Positions 16,923-25,790 of a DNA stretch of 64,000 nt are shown piece by piece. Both the position numbers and the translations under genes were made by a program. The stretch is from Pseudomonas sp. P8_241 (GTDB lineage: Bacteria; Pseudomonadota; Gammaproteobacteria; Pseudomonadales; Pseudomonadaceae). How positions within the stretch are numbered: the first letter of the stretch is position 1; every line of letters begins with the position of its first letter. The DNA is taken from positions 3,918,001 through 3,982,000 of the forward strand of contig NZ_CP125377.1 of NCBI RefSeq assembly GCF_034008315.1, in the 5' to 3' direction. Below the pieces are notes generated by a model. The model was not told the origin of the DNA. It did not search any database and was given only the letters and a program-made list of their open reading frames with translations.

Positions 16923-18308
16923 ATGACCCTCTCCACGCTCGGCGACACCCAGGATTTTCACGATTTTCTCGATGCCTATCGCCGGCAGTACCCGGACGAT
17001 GTGCTCACCGTCCAGCACTCCCTTTCAGCCGATCAGGACGTCACCGCCCTGGTCGATGCCCTCGCCACCCAGGGCCGCGATCCACTGCTGATCTGCGAAA
17101 AGGTCGGCCACTTCGGCGCGCCGGTGGTCACCAACCTGTTCGCCTCCCGCACCCGTATCGCCCGGATGTTTGGCGTTGCCCCGGCGCAACTGCACGAGAC
17201 ATTTCAACAGCGCGCCAACAACCCCATCGCCCCGCGCTACGTGGAAACCGGCCCGGTGCTTGATGAAATCTACGAAGGCGAAGCCGTGGACCTGGCGCTG
17301 CTGCCGATGCTCAAGCATTTCGACAGTGACCGCGGCCCGTACATCACCAACGCGATCATCATTGCCGAAGACCCGGTCACTGGCATCGCCAACATGAGCT
17401 ACCACCGCTCGATGCGCCATGCCCGCCAGACCCTCGCCACCAGCCTGCATTCACGCGGTCACCTGTGGCGCATGCTGCAAACCGCTCGCGAACGCGGCGA
17501 AGAACTACGCGTGGCCATGGTGGTCGGCGCACACCCGCTGTTCATGCTCGCAGCGGCGGCGCGTTTGCCGTTCGGCAGTGATGAGCGTGCGGTGGCCGGG
17601 GGCTTGTTCGGCGCACCGCTGGAGCTGGTGAAAACTCCGCGTTATGGCATCGGTGTGCCGGCGTCTGCGGAATTTGTCCTGGAGGGTGCGATTGACCCAG
17701 CGGCCTATGCCGAAGAAGGCCCGTTCGGGGAATTCAGCGGTTATTCCTCGGATCGCTCGACCAATAATGTGCTGCGGGTCGACACCCTGATGCGGCGCAA
17801 GGACGCCTGGCTGGTGGACGTGGTCGGCGGGCGCTACGCCGAGCACCTGACCCTGGCGCGGCTGCCGCGGGAAGCGGAAATGAGCGAAAAGCTCAAGGCA
17901 CGCTTCCCCGCCGTCACCGCCGTGCATTACCCGAACTCCGGCACGCATTTTCACTGTTACGTGGCGCTGGACCAAAGCCGTGACGGGGAGGCGCGGCAGA
18001 TCATGTTGGCCCTGCTCGGCTGGGACCCGTACCTGAAAACCGTGATCGCGGTGGACAGTGATATCGACATCAGCGACGACAGCCAAGTGCTGTGGGCGCT
18101 GGCCACGCACTTCCAGCCGCATCAGGACATCTTCGTCATCGACGGTTTGCCTGGCAGCCCACTGGACCCGTCGTCCTCGGTCAACGGCACCACCTCGCGC
18201 ATGGGCCTGGACGCCACACGCGGCTCGGGATTCGACGGGATCAAGGCGCAACTGGACCAGGACGTAATCGAGCGTGCCCGCGATCTGCTCAAGAGCTATC
18301 TGCCATGA
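16923..18308 (+). CDS. UbiD-family prenyl-FMN-dependent (de)carboxylase
   Basis: 461 aa, close to the usual UbiD length. Enzymes of this family use prenylated FMN to remove CO2 from aromatic, heteroaromatic or acrylic acids. EEGPFGEFSGYSS near residue 260 contains the paired catalytic acids (the E277/E282 pair of Fdc1). MSYHRSMR near residue 160 holds the conserved cofactor-side Arg region. GAGGTG precedes the ATG. The UbiX-like gene overlaps its stop by 4 nt, so the cofactor is made in step with the enzyme. This is not housekeeping ubiquinone UbiD: the neighbours are catabolic. Substrate unknown. Confidence 0.9.
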   Translation: MTLSTLGDTQDFHDFLDAYRRQYPDDVLTVQHSLSADQDVTALVDALATQGRDPLLICEKVGHFGAPVVTNLFASRTRIARMFGVAPAQLHETFQQRANNPIAPRYVETGPVLDEIYEGEAVDLALLPMLKHFDSDRGPYITNAIIIAEDPVTGIANMSYHRSMRHARQTLATSLHSRGHLWRMLQTARERGEELRVAMVVGAHPLFMLAAAARLPFGSDERAVAGGLFGAPLELVKTPRYGIGVPASAEFVLEGAIDPAAYAEEGPFGEFSGYSSDRSTNNVLRVDTLMRRKDAWLVDVVGGRYAEHLTLARLPREAEMSEKLKARFPAVTAVHYPNSGTHFHCYVALDQSRDGEARQIMLALLGWDPYLKTVIAVDSDIDISDDSQVLWALATHFQPHQDIFVIDGLPGSPLDPSSSVNGTTSRMGLDATRGSGFDGIKAQLDQDVIERARDLLKSYLP

Positions 18309-18934
18309 ACCGCCAGCGCATGGTGGTCGGCATCAGCGGTGCGTCCGGTTTTATCTATGGCGTGCGCCTGCTGGAGTTGCTCGCCGAACTTGATATCGAA
18401 AGCCATCTGATCATCAGCCGTGCCGCGCTGCTGACCATGGCCCACGAAACCGATTACAAGCTGGCCGATGTCACCGCACTGGCCAGCCATTACCACCGCG
18501 CCGACGACGTGGCCGCCGGGATCGCCAGCGGTTCGTTCCGCTGCCTGGGCATGGTGGTCGCGCCGTGTTCCATGCGCACCCTGGCGGAAATCGCCACCGG
18601 CACTTCATCGGGCCTGATCGGTCGCGCCGCCGACGTCACGCTCAAAGAACGCCGCACGCTGGTATTGATGGCCCGGGAAACCCCGCTGACCCTCGCCCAC
18701 CTGCGCAACATGACCGCTGTCACCGAGATGGGCGGGATCATCGCCCCGCCCGTCCCGGCCTTTTACGCCCGCCCACAAGACCTTGCGCAAATGGTCGACC
18801 ACAGCCTCGGCCGTGTCCTCGACCTGTTCGGCCTCGATGCCGGGACCGCACGACGCTGGAGAGAACCCACAACCCCCTGTAGGAGCGGGCTTGCCCGCGA
18901 TAGCGGTGGGTCAAGCAGCATCAAAGCCTGCTGA
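18305..18934 (+). CDS. ubiX: UbiX-like flavin prenyltransferase
   Basis: 209 aa. It attaches a dimethylallyl group to FMN to make prFMN for the UbiD partner. Family blocks are complete: VVGISGASGFIYGVRLLELL at the N-terminus, VVAPCSMRTLAEIATG near residue 85, RAADVTLKERRTLVLMARETPL and APPVPAFYARP. ATGA overlap with the UbiD gene. The normal protein should end shortly after RVLDLFGLD (about residue 180). The last 20 or so residues (PCRSGLARDSGG) are translated from a REP element, so the tail is probably non-functional. Confidence 0.9.
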   Translation: MNRQRMVVGISGASGFIYGVRLLELLAELDIESHLIISRAALLTMAHETDYKLADVTALASHYHRADDVAAGIASGSFRCLGMVVAPCSMRTLAEIATGTSSGLIGRAADVTLKERRTLVLMARETPLTLAHLRNMTAVTEMGGIIAPPVPAFYARPQDLAQMVDHSLGRVLDLFGLDAGTARRWREPTTPCRSGLARDSGGSSSIKAC

Positions 18935-18968
18935 TCCGCCCTCATCGCGAGCAAGCTTGCTCCTACAG
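18877..18968. repeat. REPIN overlapping the 3' end of ubiX
   Basis: Arms GTAGGAGCGGGCTTGCCCGCGA (from 18879) and TCGCGAGCAAGCTTGCTCCTAC (ending near 18967). The left arm lies within the coding frame of the UbiX-like gene. Confidence 0.85.
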
Positions 18969-19009
18969 TTGAGAGCACTCCGACCATTGAGTTTTTTAAG
19001 GAGCATCAC

Positions 19010-20056
19010 ATGAACACGCCATTCAACGCCCCAACCCCCAACACCAAAATCCCGGTGACCATCCTCACAGGCTTCCTCGGTGCCGGTAAAACCACCCTGC
19101 TCAACTACATCCTCAAGGAAAACCACGGGCGCAAGATCGCCGTGATCGAGAACGAATTCGGCGAAGTCGGCATTGACGGCGACCTGGTGCTCAGTTCCGA
19201 GACCGAAGAAATCTACGAAATGGTCAACGGCTGCGTGTGCTGCACCGCCGAAGTCCGTGAAGACCTGGTGCGCATTGTCCGCGAACTGGTGGCACGGCCG
19301 GTGCGGCTGGATCACATCCTGATCGAAACCAGCGGTCTGGCCGACCCGTACCCGGTGGCCCAGAGCTTCTTCATCAACGACCCGATTGCCGATGAAGTGG
19401 AACTGGACGCCATCGTCACCATGGTCGACGCCAAGCACATCGCCCAACACCTGGAAGACCTGCAACTGGATGGCGTGGACAACCAGGCGGTGGATCAGAT
19501 CGTCTGCGCCGACCGCATCGTGATCAACAAGGTCGACCTGGTCAGCCCTGCCGACGTGGCGTCCCTGAGCGACAAGATCCGCGGGTTGAACGCCACGGCG
19601 GATCTGGTGACCTCCAGCTACGCCGAGATCGATCTGTCGAAGATCCTTGGCATCGGCGCCTTCGAGTCCACGCAAAAACTCATGGAGATCGGTGCCGAAC
19701 ACGATCACCACGCCGATGAGCATCACCACGACCATGACGACCTGGACCATGACCACGACCCAAGTGTGTCGTCGGTGGGCATCGCCGTGGATGGCGCGGT
19801 CAACCTGGGCGATTTCCATCGCTGGATCACCCAACTGCGCACCGAGCAGGCCGACAACCTGTACCGCATGAAAGGTGTGCTGGCGGTGGCCGATCAGGAC
19901 CAGCGCTATGTACTGCAAGGTGTGCACAGCCTCGTTGAGTTTCGTGCCTCCACCTTGTGGGGCAACGAACCGCGCTCGAGCAAGATCGTGTTTATCGGCC
20001 GCGACCTGGACCGCGCGGCGCTGAACCAGGGTTTTGCCGCCTGCCTGGCAGGCTGA
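19010..20056 (+). CDS. CobW/COG0523-family GTPase with His-rich loop
   Basis: 348 aa metal chaperone. Walker A GFLGAGKTT (residues 21-29), the metal-binding CxCC motif at C75, C77 and C78, NKVD for guanine specificity, and a histidine/aspartate-rich stretch near residues 229-248 (HDHHADEHHHDHDDLDHDHD). The C-terminal CobW_C domain follows. Such proteins deliver zinc or another metal to client enzymes. The metal-dependent amidohydrolases and the deaminase on either side are likely clients. AAGGAG precedes the ATG. Confidence 0.9.
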   Translation: MNTPFNAPTPNTKIPVTILTGFLGAGKTTLLNYILKENHGRKIAVIENEFGEVGIDGDLVLSSETEEIYEMVNGCVCCTAEVREDLVRIVRELVARPVRLDHILIETSGLADPYPVAQSFFINDPIADEVELDAIVTMVDAKHIAQHLEDLQLDGVDNQAVDQIVCADRIVINKVDLVSPADVASLSDKIRGLNATADLVTSSYAEIDLSKILGIGAFESTQKLMEIGAEHDHHADEHHHDHDDLDHDHDPSVSSVGIAVDGAVNLGDFHRWITQLRTEQADNLYRMKGVLAVADQDQRYVLQGVHSLVEFRASTLWGNEPRSSKIVFIGRDLDRAALNQGFAACLAG

Positions 20057-20128
20057 AAAAGGCATCGGAGCCGGTGGATGGCGGTTCCGGGCACATGAAT
20101 GACTGATGCATCGGGCAACACACAACAC

Positions 20129-20219
20129 CTGTAGGAGCTGGCTTGCCAGCGAAAGCGGACTGTCAGCCAACAAAGATGGCGACTGGTCGGCCGCCATCGC
20201 CAGCAAACCGGCTCCTACA
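20129..20219. repeat. REPIN, GGCTTGCCAGC family
   Basis: Inverted arms begin at 20131 and end near 20219, between cobW and the permease gene. The 234-nt gap must also hold any permease promoter. Confidence 0.85.
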
Positions 20220-20290
20220 TGGGCGACAGCGCCCGGCATCAGAACGAATACCCCTCTCTACCGAATAACAACAGCAAGAGGTGTTTCCCC

Positions 20291-21658
20291 ATGTCGTCAG
20301 CCACTACCCCTTCAAAACCCATCGTCACCCTCCATCCCGTCGACCAGGTGTTATCGGTGCGACAAATGCTCACCCTCGGCCTGCAACACATGGCCGTGTC
20401 GTACATCGGTGCCATCGCCGTGCCGTTGATTGTCGCCAGTGCATTGAAAATGTCCCAGGCCGATACCGTCGTCCTGATCAGCACCACGTTGTTCTGCTCC
20501 GGTATCGCCACACTCCTGCAAACCGTCGGCTTCTGGAAATTCGGTGTGCGTCTGCCGATTCTCCAGGGCGTGGCCTTCAGCAGCGTGGGCCCGGTGATTG
20601 CCATCGGCAGCAACCCCGAGGTCGGCTTTGCCGGGGTTTGCGGGGCGGTGATAGGCGCGGGGATTTTCACCATGCTCGCCGCGCCGTTCGTGGGGCGCTT
20701 GCGTCGGTTCTTTCCACCCGTGGTCACCGGATGCATCGTCACGGTGATTGGTTTGCAGCTGTTTCCAATTGCCTATGAGTGGGTGGGTGGCGGGCGTCAT
20801 GCCGCCGATTTCGGTGCGCCGGCGTACCTCGCGGTCGCAGCGGTGGTGTTACTGACCATCCTGCTGGTCAACCGTTTTGGCAGCCCGATGTTGCGCAACA
20901 TGGCGGTGCTGGTGGGCATGCTCGTCGGGGCCGGGCTCGCTTACGGGATGGGCATGGGCAGTTTTCACAGCGTGCAGGAGTCGCCGTGGCTGACCGTACC
21001 CTACCCGTTCTACTTTGGCTTGCCGACCTTCAGCCTGATCCCCATCGCCACCATGGTGGTGGTGATGATCGTGCAGATGGTCGAGTCCATGGGGTTGTTC
21101 GTGGCCATCGGCGACATCGTCGACAAACCGGTGGAAGAAAAACAAGTGATCAACGGCCTGCGCGCCAACGGTCTGGCCAGCACCATTGCCGGGATGTTCG
21201 CCGCGTTTCCGTTCATTGCCTTCATGGAGAACGTCGGGCTGGTGATCCTCACCGGCGTGCGCAGTCGCTGGGTGGTGGCTGTCAGCGGCTTGCTGATGTG
21301 CTCGGTGGCCCTGGTCCCGAAGGCCGGCGCAATCATTGCGGCGATGCCGACCGCGGCCCTTGGCGGTGCCGGGATCGCAATGTTTGGCGTGGTGGCCGCG
21401 GCAGGGATTCAGACCCTGGCCAAGGTCGACTACGAGCGCAATCGCTACAACGTGCTGATCGTCGGTTTCACCATTGCCGCCGCGTTGGTGCCGGTATTGG
21501 CACCGGCCTTGTTCAAGCAATTACCCGAGTGGTCGCAACCGTTCCTGCACAGCAGCGTGGTGATCGCCTGCCTGGTGTCGGTGTTGCTCAACGCCGCCCT
21601 CAACGGTGTCAGCGTGCCTGATGCCGCCGCCAGCAAATCCGCTTCCCATAGCCTCTGA
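20291..21658 (+). CDS. NCS2-family nucleobase:cation symporter (xanthine/uracil permease)
   Basis: 455 aa from ATG at 20291, with AGAGG about 9 nt before it; the reading from 20219 begins inside a REP. Inner-membrane transporter with about 14 hydrophobic segments. NCS2 signatures: TLGLQHMAVSYIGAIAVPLI near the N-terminus, VEMG-type MIVQMVESMGLFVAIGDIV in the middle, and AFMENVGLVILTGVRSRWVV. It brings in xanthine, urate, uracil or a similar ring. The next gene starts 12 nt after its stop and is a purine-type deaminase, so a purine or related heterocycle is the likely cargo. Confidence 0.92.
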   Translation: MSSATTPSKPIVTLHPVDQVLSVRQMLTLGLQHMAVSYIGAIAVPLIVASALKMSQADTVVLISTTLFCSGIATLLQTVGFWKFGVRLPILQGVAFSSVGPVIAIGSNPEVGFAGVCGAVIGAGIFTMLAAPFVGRLRRFFPPVVTGCIVTVIGLQLFPIAYEWVGGGRHAADFGAPAYLAVAAVVLLTILLVNRFGSPMLRNMAVLVGMLVGAGLAYGMGMGSFHSVQESPWLTVPYPFYFGLPTFSLIPIATMVVVMIVQMVESMGLFVAIGDIVDKPVEEKQVINGLRANGLASTIAGMFAAFPFIAFMENVGLVILTGVRSRWVVAVSGLLMCSVALVPKAGAIIAAMPTAALGGAGIAMFGVVAAAGIQTLAKVDYERNRYNVLIVGFTIAAALVPVLAPALFKQLPEWSQPFLHSSVVIACLVSVLLNAALNGVSVPDAAASKSASHSL

Positions 21659-21670
21659 CTGGAGCCGCCC

Positions 21671-23059
21671 ATGACTCAACTTCAAAACATCCTGATCAAA
21701 AACCCGGTGGCAGTGATGACCGGCCTGCGTGGCCCGCGTGCGCGGGCCGGTGCCGTGGACATCCGCATCGTCAACGGTCGCATCGCCGAAATGGCCGCAG
21801 GCCTTGAAGCGCAACCCGGCGAACGGGTGATCGATGCGCGCCATTCGATCGTCTATCCGGGCTGGATCAACACTCACCATCACCTGTTCCAGAACTTGCT
21901 CAAAGCCGTGCCTGAAGGGTTGAATCAGGACTTGCAAGGCTGGTTGGCCAGCGTGCCCTACCCGCGTCTCAACCGTTTCACCCCGCAACTGGCGCGGATC
22001 GCCGCACGGCTGGGCATGGCCGAGCTGCTGCTGTCGGGGGTGACCACCTGCGCCGATCACCATTACCTCTACCACGCCAACGGCACCACCGAGACCGGTG
22101 ACCTGCTGTTCGACATGGCCGATGAGTTCGGCCTGCGCTTCGTGTTGTGCCGGGGCGGCGCGCTGGAATCGGCCAGCGCCCACCCGGGCTTCTCGAAAAC
22201 CGCGCTGCAACCGGAAACCCTCGACCAGATGGTCGGCGATATCGAACGCCTGAAATCGCTTTATCACCAGGACACGCCCGATGCGATGCGCCGCGTCGTG
22301 GTGGCGCCGACCACGCCAACCTTCTCGCTGCCGCCGACGCTGTTGCGCGAACTGGCGCACACCGCCCGTGGCCTCGGCTTGCGCTTGCACACACACTTGT
22401 CCGAAACGCAGAACTACGTGAATTTCTGCCGTGAGAAATACAACTGCCTGCCGGTGGAGTTCGTCGCCGAACACGAATGGCTTGGCCCGGATGTGTGGTT
22501 CGCCCATGCGGTGCACATGCAGCCCGGTGAAATCCGCATGCTCGCGCAAACCGGCACCGGGGTTTCCCATTGCCCGGTGAGCAATGCGCGCCTGGGCAGT
22601 GGTGTCGCGCCGATCCCGCAAATGTTCGAGGCGGGTGTGCCGATTTCCCTTGGAGTGGATGGCGTGGCGTCGAACGAGTCCGGGAGCATGGTCGGCGAGG
22701 CGAATACCGCGTGGTTGATTCACCGCGCGGAACAAGGTGCCTCGGCAACCACCGCCGAAGACGTCATTCACTGGGGCACGGCCGGTGGTGCGCAGGTGTT
22801 GGGACTGGGCGCAGTCGGCACCCTCGAAGTCGGGCAAACGGCGGATCTGGTGATCTATGGCCTCGACCATCCGCGCTTCTTCGGTTTCCACGACATTGCC
22901 GTGGCACCCGTGGTGGCCGGTGAACCGATTGCCGTGCGCTACAGCCTGGTGGGCGGTCGCGTGGTGGTGGATGACGGCGTGATTCCGGGGCTGGACGTGC
23001 AGCAAATGCGCGCCGAGGCGTGGGATGGGGTGAGGCAGTTGATGAATGTAGACGACTGA
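21671..23059 (+). CDS. 8-oxoguanine deaminase-like amidohydrolase
   Basis: 462 aa cytosolic deaminase of the guanine/8-oxoguanine/isoxanthopterin group (also related to atrazine chlorohydrolase). Zinc ligands: H69-x-H71 in PGWINTHHHLFQ, H in RLHTHLSE near residue 245, H in FAHAVHM and D in SLGVDGVASNE near 330; GVSHCPVSNARLGSG is the family's substrate loop. It would convert 8-oxoguanine to urate or act on a similar ring. It sits in an apparent transport-deaminate-oxidise series with the NCS2 permease and XdhC. Confidence 0.85.
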   Translation: MTQLQNILIKNPVAVMTGLRGPRARAGAVDIRIVNGRIAEMAAGLEAQPGERVIDARHSIVYPGWINTHHHLFQNLLKAVPEGLNQDLQGWLASVPYPRLNRFTPQLARIAARLGMAELLLSGVTTCADHHYLYHANGTTETGDLLFDMADEFGLRFVLCRGGALESASAHPGFSKTALQPETLDQMVGDIERLKSLYHQDTPDAMRRVVVAPTTPTFSLPPTLLRELAHTARGLGLRLHTHLSETQNYVNFCREKYNCLPVEFVAEHEWLGPDVWFAHAVHMQPGEIRMLAQTGTGVSHCPVSNARLGSGVAPIPQMFEAGVPISLGVDGVASNESGSMVGEANTAWLIHRAEQGASATTAEDVIHWGTAGGAQVLGLGAVGTLEVGQTADLVIYGLDHPRFFGFHDIAVAPVVAGEPIAVRYSLVGGRVVVDDGVIPGLDVQQMRAEAWDGVRQLMNVDD

Positions 23060-23080
23060 CCCACTGCCTACACAAATCCC

Positions 23081-23112
23081 CCTGTAGGAGCTGGCTTGCC
23101 AGCTCCTACAGG
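23081..23112. repeat. Compact perfect REP palindrome
   Basis: 15-bp arms CCTGTAGGAGCTGGC and its complement around a TT loop, with no spacer between REP cores. A strong hairpin between the deaminase and xdhC genes. Confidence 0.9.
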
Positions 23113-23139
23113 GGATTGCGTCATATTCAGGTGAATGCC

Positions 23140-24285
23140 ATGTCCGGTATCAACGATCTGCTACAAGCCATCGACACTGCCACCCAAACCGGTGAAGAAA
23201 CCGTCCTCGCCACCGTGGTCAAGGTCGAAGGCTCGGCCTATCGCCGCCCTGGCGCGCGCATGCTCATTCCGCTGCACGGCCGTACCGTCGGCACCGTCAG
23301 CGGCGGTTGCCTGGAACAGGACCTGGCGAAAAAAGCCTGGTGGCTGACCGACTCCGGCGAGCCCGTGGTGCGTCGCTACAGTACCGGCGCGACCGAAGAC
23401 GAAGACGACGAGCAAAGCGCCCTGACCTTTGGCCTCGGCTGCAACGGCACGGTGTTCGTGCTGCTTGAACGCCTTCGGGCGAAAAACCCGTCACCTGTCA
23501 TCGACCTGTTGCGCCGCGTCCGCGAACGCCAACAACCGGCCGCCATGGCCACGGTCATTGCGACCTCACGCAATGCCACGGCGCGGGTCGGTGACCGGTT
23601 GCACTCGGACTGCGATGACGCCCTGCACAACCGGCCATTACGCAGCGCCATCCGCAATGACCTGCACAAGACACTTCTACAGAAAAAATCATCGATTCGG
23701 CTCTACACCGACGCCCGTGGCGAAGTCGAAGTGTTCTTCGAATACATCGCCCCGCCACCACGCCTGGTGATCTTCGGTGCCGGTCATGACGCGCAGCCGC
23801 TGGTGCGCATGGCGAAACTGCTGAACTGGCACGTCAGCGTCATCGACAGTCGCAGCCACTTTGCCCGACCCGAACGCTTCCCGCAGGCAGACGCCGTGAT
23901 CTTCGCCAACCTCGACAACCCGTTCGACCTGCACCCACTGATCGACGGCGCGGCGGTGGCCGTGATGACCCACAGTTACCGCCAGGACCGCCATTGGCTC
24001 GGTCAAGTGCTGCAAGCCGCGCCCGCCTACATCGGCCAACTCGGCCCCAAGGAACGTACCGAACGTCTGCTGGCGGACATCGGCCGCAATTCGTCAGCCC
24101 TGCATTACCCAATGGGTCTCGACCTCGGCGGCGATGCCCCGGAAAGTGTGGCGCTGTCGATACTCGCGGAGATGACGGCGGTGTTGAACCAACGCCAGGG
24201 CGGGATGCTCAGGCACCGGCGCAAGCCGATTCATCAGGCGGATTTACTGGTCAGTGAAAAACTTGCGGCCATGGCAGATTTGTAG
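23140..24285 (+). CDS. xdhC: XdhC/CoxI-family molybdenum enzyme maturation protein
   Basis: 381 aa from ATG at 23140 (AGGTG upstream); the reading from 23020 starts in the previous gene. Family proteins bind Mo cofactor, help add the terminal sulfur and load xanthine dehydrogenase-type enzymes. GTVSGGCLEQDL lies near residue 50 and a Rossmann motif LVIFGAGHDAQPLVRMA near 207. No xanthine dehydrogenase gene lies beside it; the nearest candidate client in the window is IorAB at 11-13.6 kb. Its TAG stop is part of the flanking REP. Confidence 0.9.
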   Translation: MSGINDLLQAIDTATQTGEETVLATVVKVEGSAYRRPGARMLIPLHGRTVGTVSGGCLEQDLAKKAWWLTDSGEPVVRRYSTGATEDEDDEQSALTFGLGCNGTVFVLLERLRAKNPSPVIDLLRRVRERQQPAAMATVIATSRNATARVGDRLHSDCDDALHNRPLRSAIRNDLHKTLLQKKSSIRLYTDARGEVEVFFEYIAPPPRLVIFGAGHDAQPLVRMAKLLNWHVSVIDSRSHFARPERFPQADAVIFANLDNPFDLHPLIDGAAVAVMTHSYRQDRHWLGQVLQAAPAYIGQLGPKERTERLLADIGRNSSALHYPMGLDLGGDAPESVALSILAEMTAVLNQRQGGMLRHRRKPIHQADLLVSEKLAAMADL

Positions 24286-24370
24286 GAGCTGGCTTGCCAG
24301 CGAAGACGGTTGCACAATCGACACTTGTATCGTCTGATGCACCGCTTTCGCTGGCAAGCCAGCTCCTACA
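24281..24370. repeat. REPIN between convergent genes, supplying both stop codons
   Basis: Arms start at 24283 and end at 24370. The TAG within GTAGGAGC is the stop of xdhC on the plus strand (24283-24285) and of the ureidopropionase gene on the minus strand (24368-24366). Confidence 0.88.
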
Positions 24371-25649
24371 GGGGTGTTTGAGCGCAGGCCAACGCTGCCG
24401 ACGCCGCCAGCATCGCTCGCAGCAACACCGCGCACCCGGCGGCCAGATCATCCGGCGCGGCGTTTTCGATTTCGTTGTGGCTGATGCCGCCCTCGCATGG
24501 CACAAAAATCATCCCGGCCGGGCCGAGTTCGGCGAGGAAGATCGCGTCGTGCCCGGCACCGCTGACGATGTCCATGTGCGACAGTCCCAACCCCTGGGCG
24601 GCACCGCGTACGGCTTCGACGCAACCTTTGTCGAAGTACAGCGGCGGGAAATCGGCGGTTGGCGTGAGCTCAAAGGTCAGGCCGTGTTCATCGCAGGTGG
24701 TCTCGATGACTTCGCGCACCTGGGCAATCATCGAATCCAGCCGGGCCGGTTCCAGGTGCCGGAAATCGAGGGTCATGCGCACTTCACCCGGGATGACGTT
24801 ACGTGAACCGGGATAGGCTTGCAGGCAGCCGACCGTGCCACAGGCGTGAGGCTGATGAGCGAGTGCTGCGCGATTGACCGCACCGACGATCACCGCAGCG
24901 CCGACCAGGGCGTCCTTGCGCAAGTGCATGGGGGTCGGACCGGCATGCGCTTCGACGCCGCGCAGTTTCAGGTCAAACCATTTTTGCCCGAGTGCGCCCA
25001 TCACCACGCCGATGGTTTTGCGTTCGTCTTCAAGGATCGGGCCTTGCTCGATGTGCGCTTCAAAGTAAGCGCCAACCTTGTGCCCGCTGACCTTGCGCGG
25101 TCCCGCGTAACCGATGGCGTTGAGCGCTTCGCCAACTGTCACGCCCTCGGCGTCGACCTTGGCCAGGGTTTCCTCCAGGGTGAATTTCTCGGCGAAGACG
25201 CCGGAGCCCATCATGCACGGGGCGAAGCGAGAGCCCTCTTCGTTGGTCCAGACCACCACCTCCAGCGGCGCTTCGGTTTCGATGTTCAGGTCGTTGAGGG
25301 TACGCAGCACTTCGACGCCCGCCAGCACACCGAAGCAGCCGTCGAACTTGCCGCCAGTGGGTTGGGTGTCGATGTGGCTGCCGGTCATCACTGGCGGCAG
25401 ATCCGGATTGCGTCCCGGGCGCCGGGCGAAAATATTGCCTACCGCGTCAATGCTGACGGTGCAGCCTGCATCGGTACACCAATTGACGAAGATGTCACGG
25501 GCCTGCCGATCCAGGTCAGTCAGGGCCAGGCGACAGACGCCGCCCTTGACCGTCGCGCCGAGTTTGGCCAGTTCCATGAGCGACTGCCACAGCCGGTCGC
25601 GGTTGATGTGCTGATGGGTGGATTGCAGAACGTCTATGGCCGCGTTCAT
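24366..25649 (-). CDS. pydC: M20-family N-carbamoyl amidohydrolase (beta-ureidopropionase)
   Basis: 427 aa metal-dependent hydrolase of the HyuC/AmaB/allantoate group. It removes carbamoyl groups, here most likely from N-carbamoyl-beta-alanine, the last step of reductive uracil breakdown. Metal motifs: GSHIDTQPTGGKFDG near residues 90-104, WTNEEGSRF near 137, HIEQGP near 200, and the C-terminal SGAGHDA. AGGAG lies 7 nt before the ATG. It belongs with the dihydropyrimidinase and PreTA genes across the divergent promoter. Allantoate or L-carbamoyl amino acid hydrolysis is an alternative. Confidence 0.88.
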   Translation of the reverse strand: MNAAIDVLQSTHQHINRDRLWQSLMELAKLGATVKGGVCRLALTDLDRQARDIFVNWCTDAGCTVSIDAVGNIFARRPGRNPDLPPVMTGSHIDTQPTGGKFDGCFGVLAGVEVLRTLNDLNIETEAPLEVVVWTNEEGSRFAPCMMGSGVFAEKFTLEETLAKVDAEGVTVGEALNAIGYAGPRKVSGHKVGAYFEAHIEQGPILEDERKTIGVVMGALGQKWFDLKLRGVEAHAGPTPMHLRKDALVGAAVIVGAVNRAALAHQPHACGTVGCLQAYPGSRNVIPGEVRMTLDFRHLEPARLDSMIAQVREVIETTCDEHGLTFELTPTADFPPLYFDKGCVEAVRGAAQGLGLSHMDIVSGAGHDAIFLAELGPAGMIFVPCEGGISHNEIENAAPDDLAAGCAVLLRAMLAASAALACAQTPL

Positions 25650-25712
25650 GAATGATCTCCTCAGGCTGTTTTATGGATTTCTTCAGGCAGTTTGTCGGCG
25701 TGATGGAGGCCG

Positions 25713-25780
25713 CCATCGCTGGCAAGCCAGCTCCTACAGGGGATCGCATTTCAATTGTAGGAGCTGGCTTGCCAGCGATG
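25713..25780. repeat. REPIN with GGATCGCATTTCAA spacer
   Basis: GGCTTGCCAGC-family arms around a short spacer. The spacer is nearly identical to that of the REPIN at 29354-29420, so one copy probably derives from the other. Confidence 0.88.
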
Positions 25781-25790
25781 AGGCCCTCCC

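Noticed and set aside
18911..20239. 442-aa minus-strand ORF opposite cobW
   Set aside because: Antisense to a complete GTPase gene with all motifs; the ORF runs through two REP elements.
20057..20290. Purine riboswitch upstream of the NCS2 permease
   Set aside because: The leader is mostly a REPIN; no purine-aptamer-like three-way junction could be drawn.
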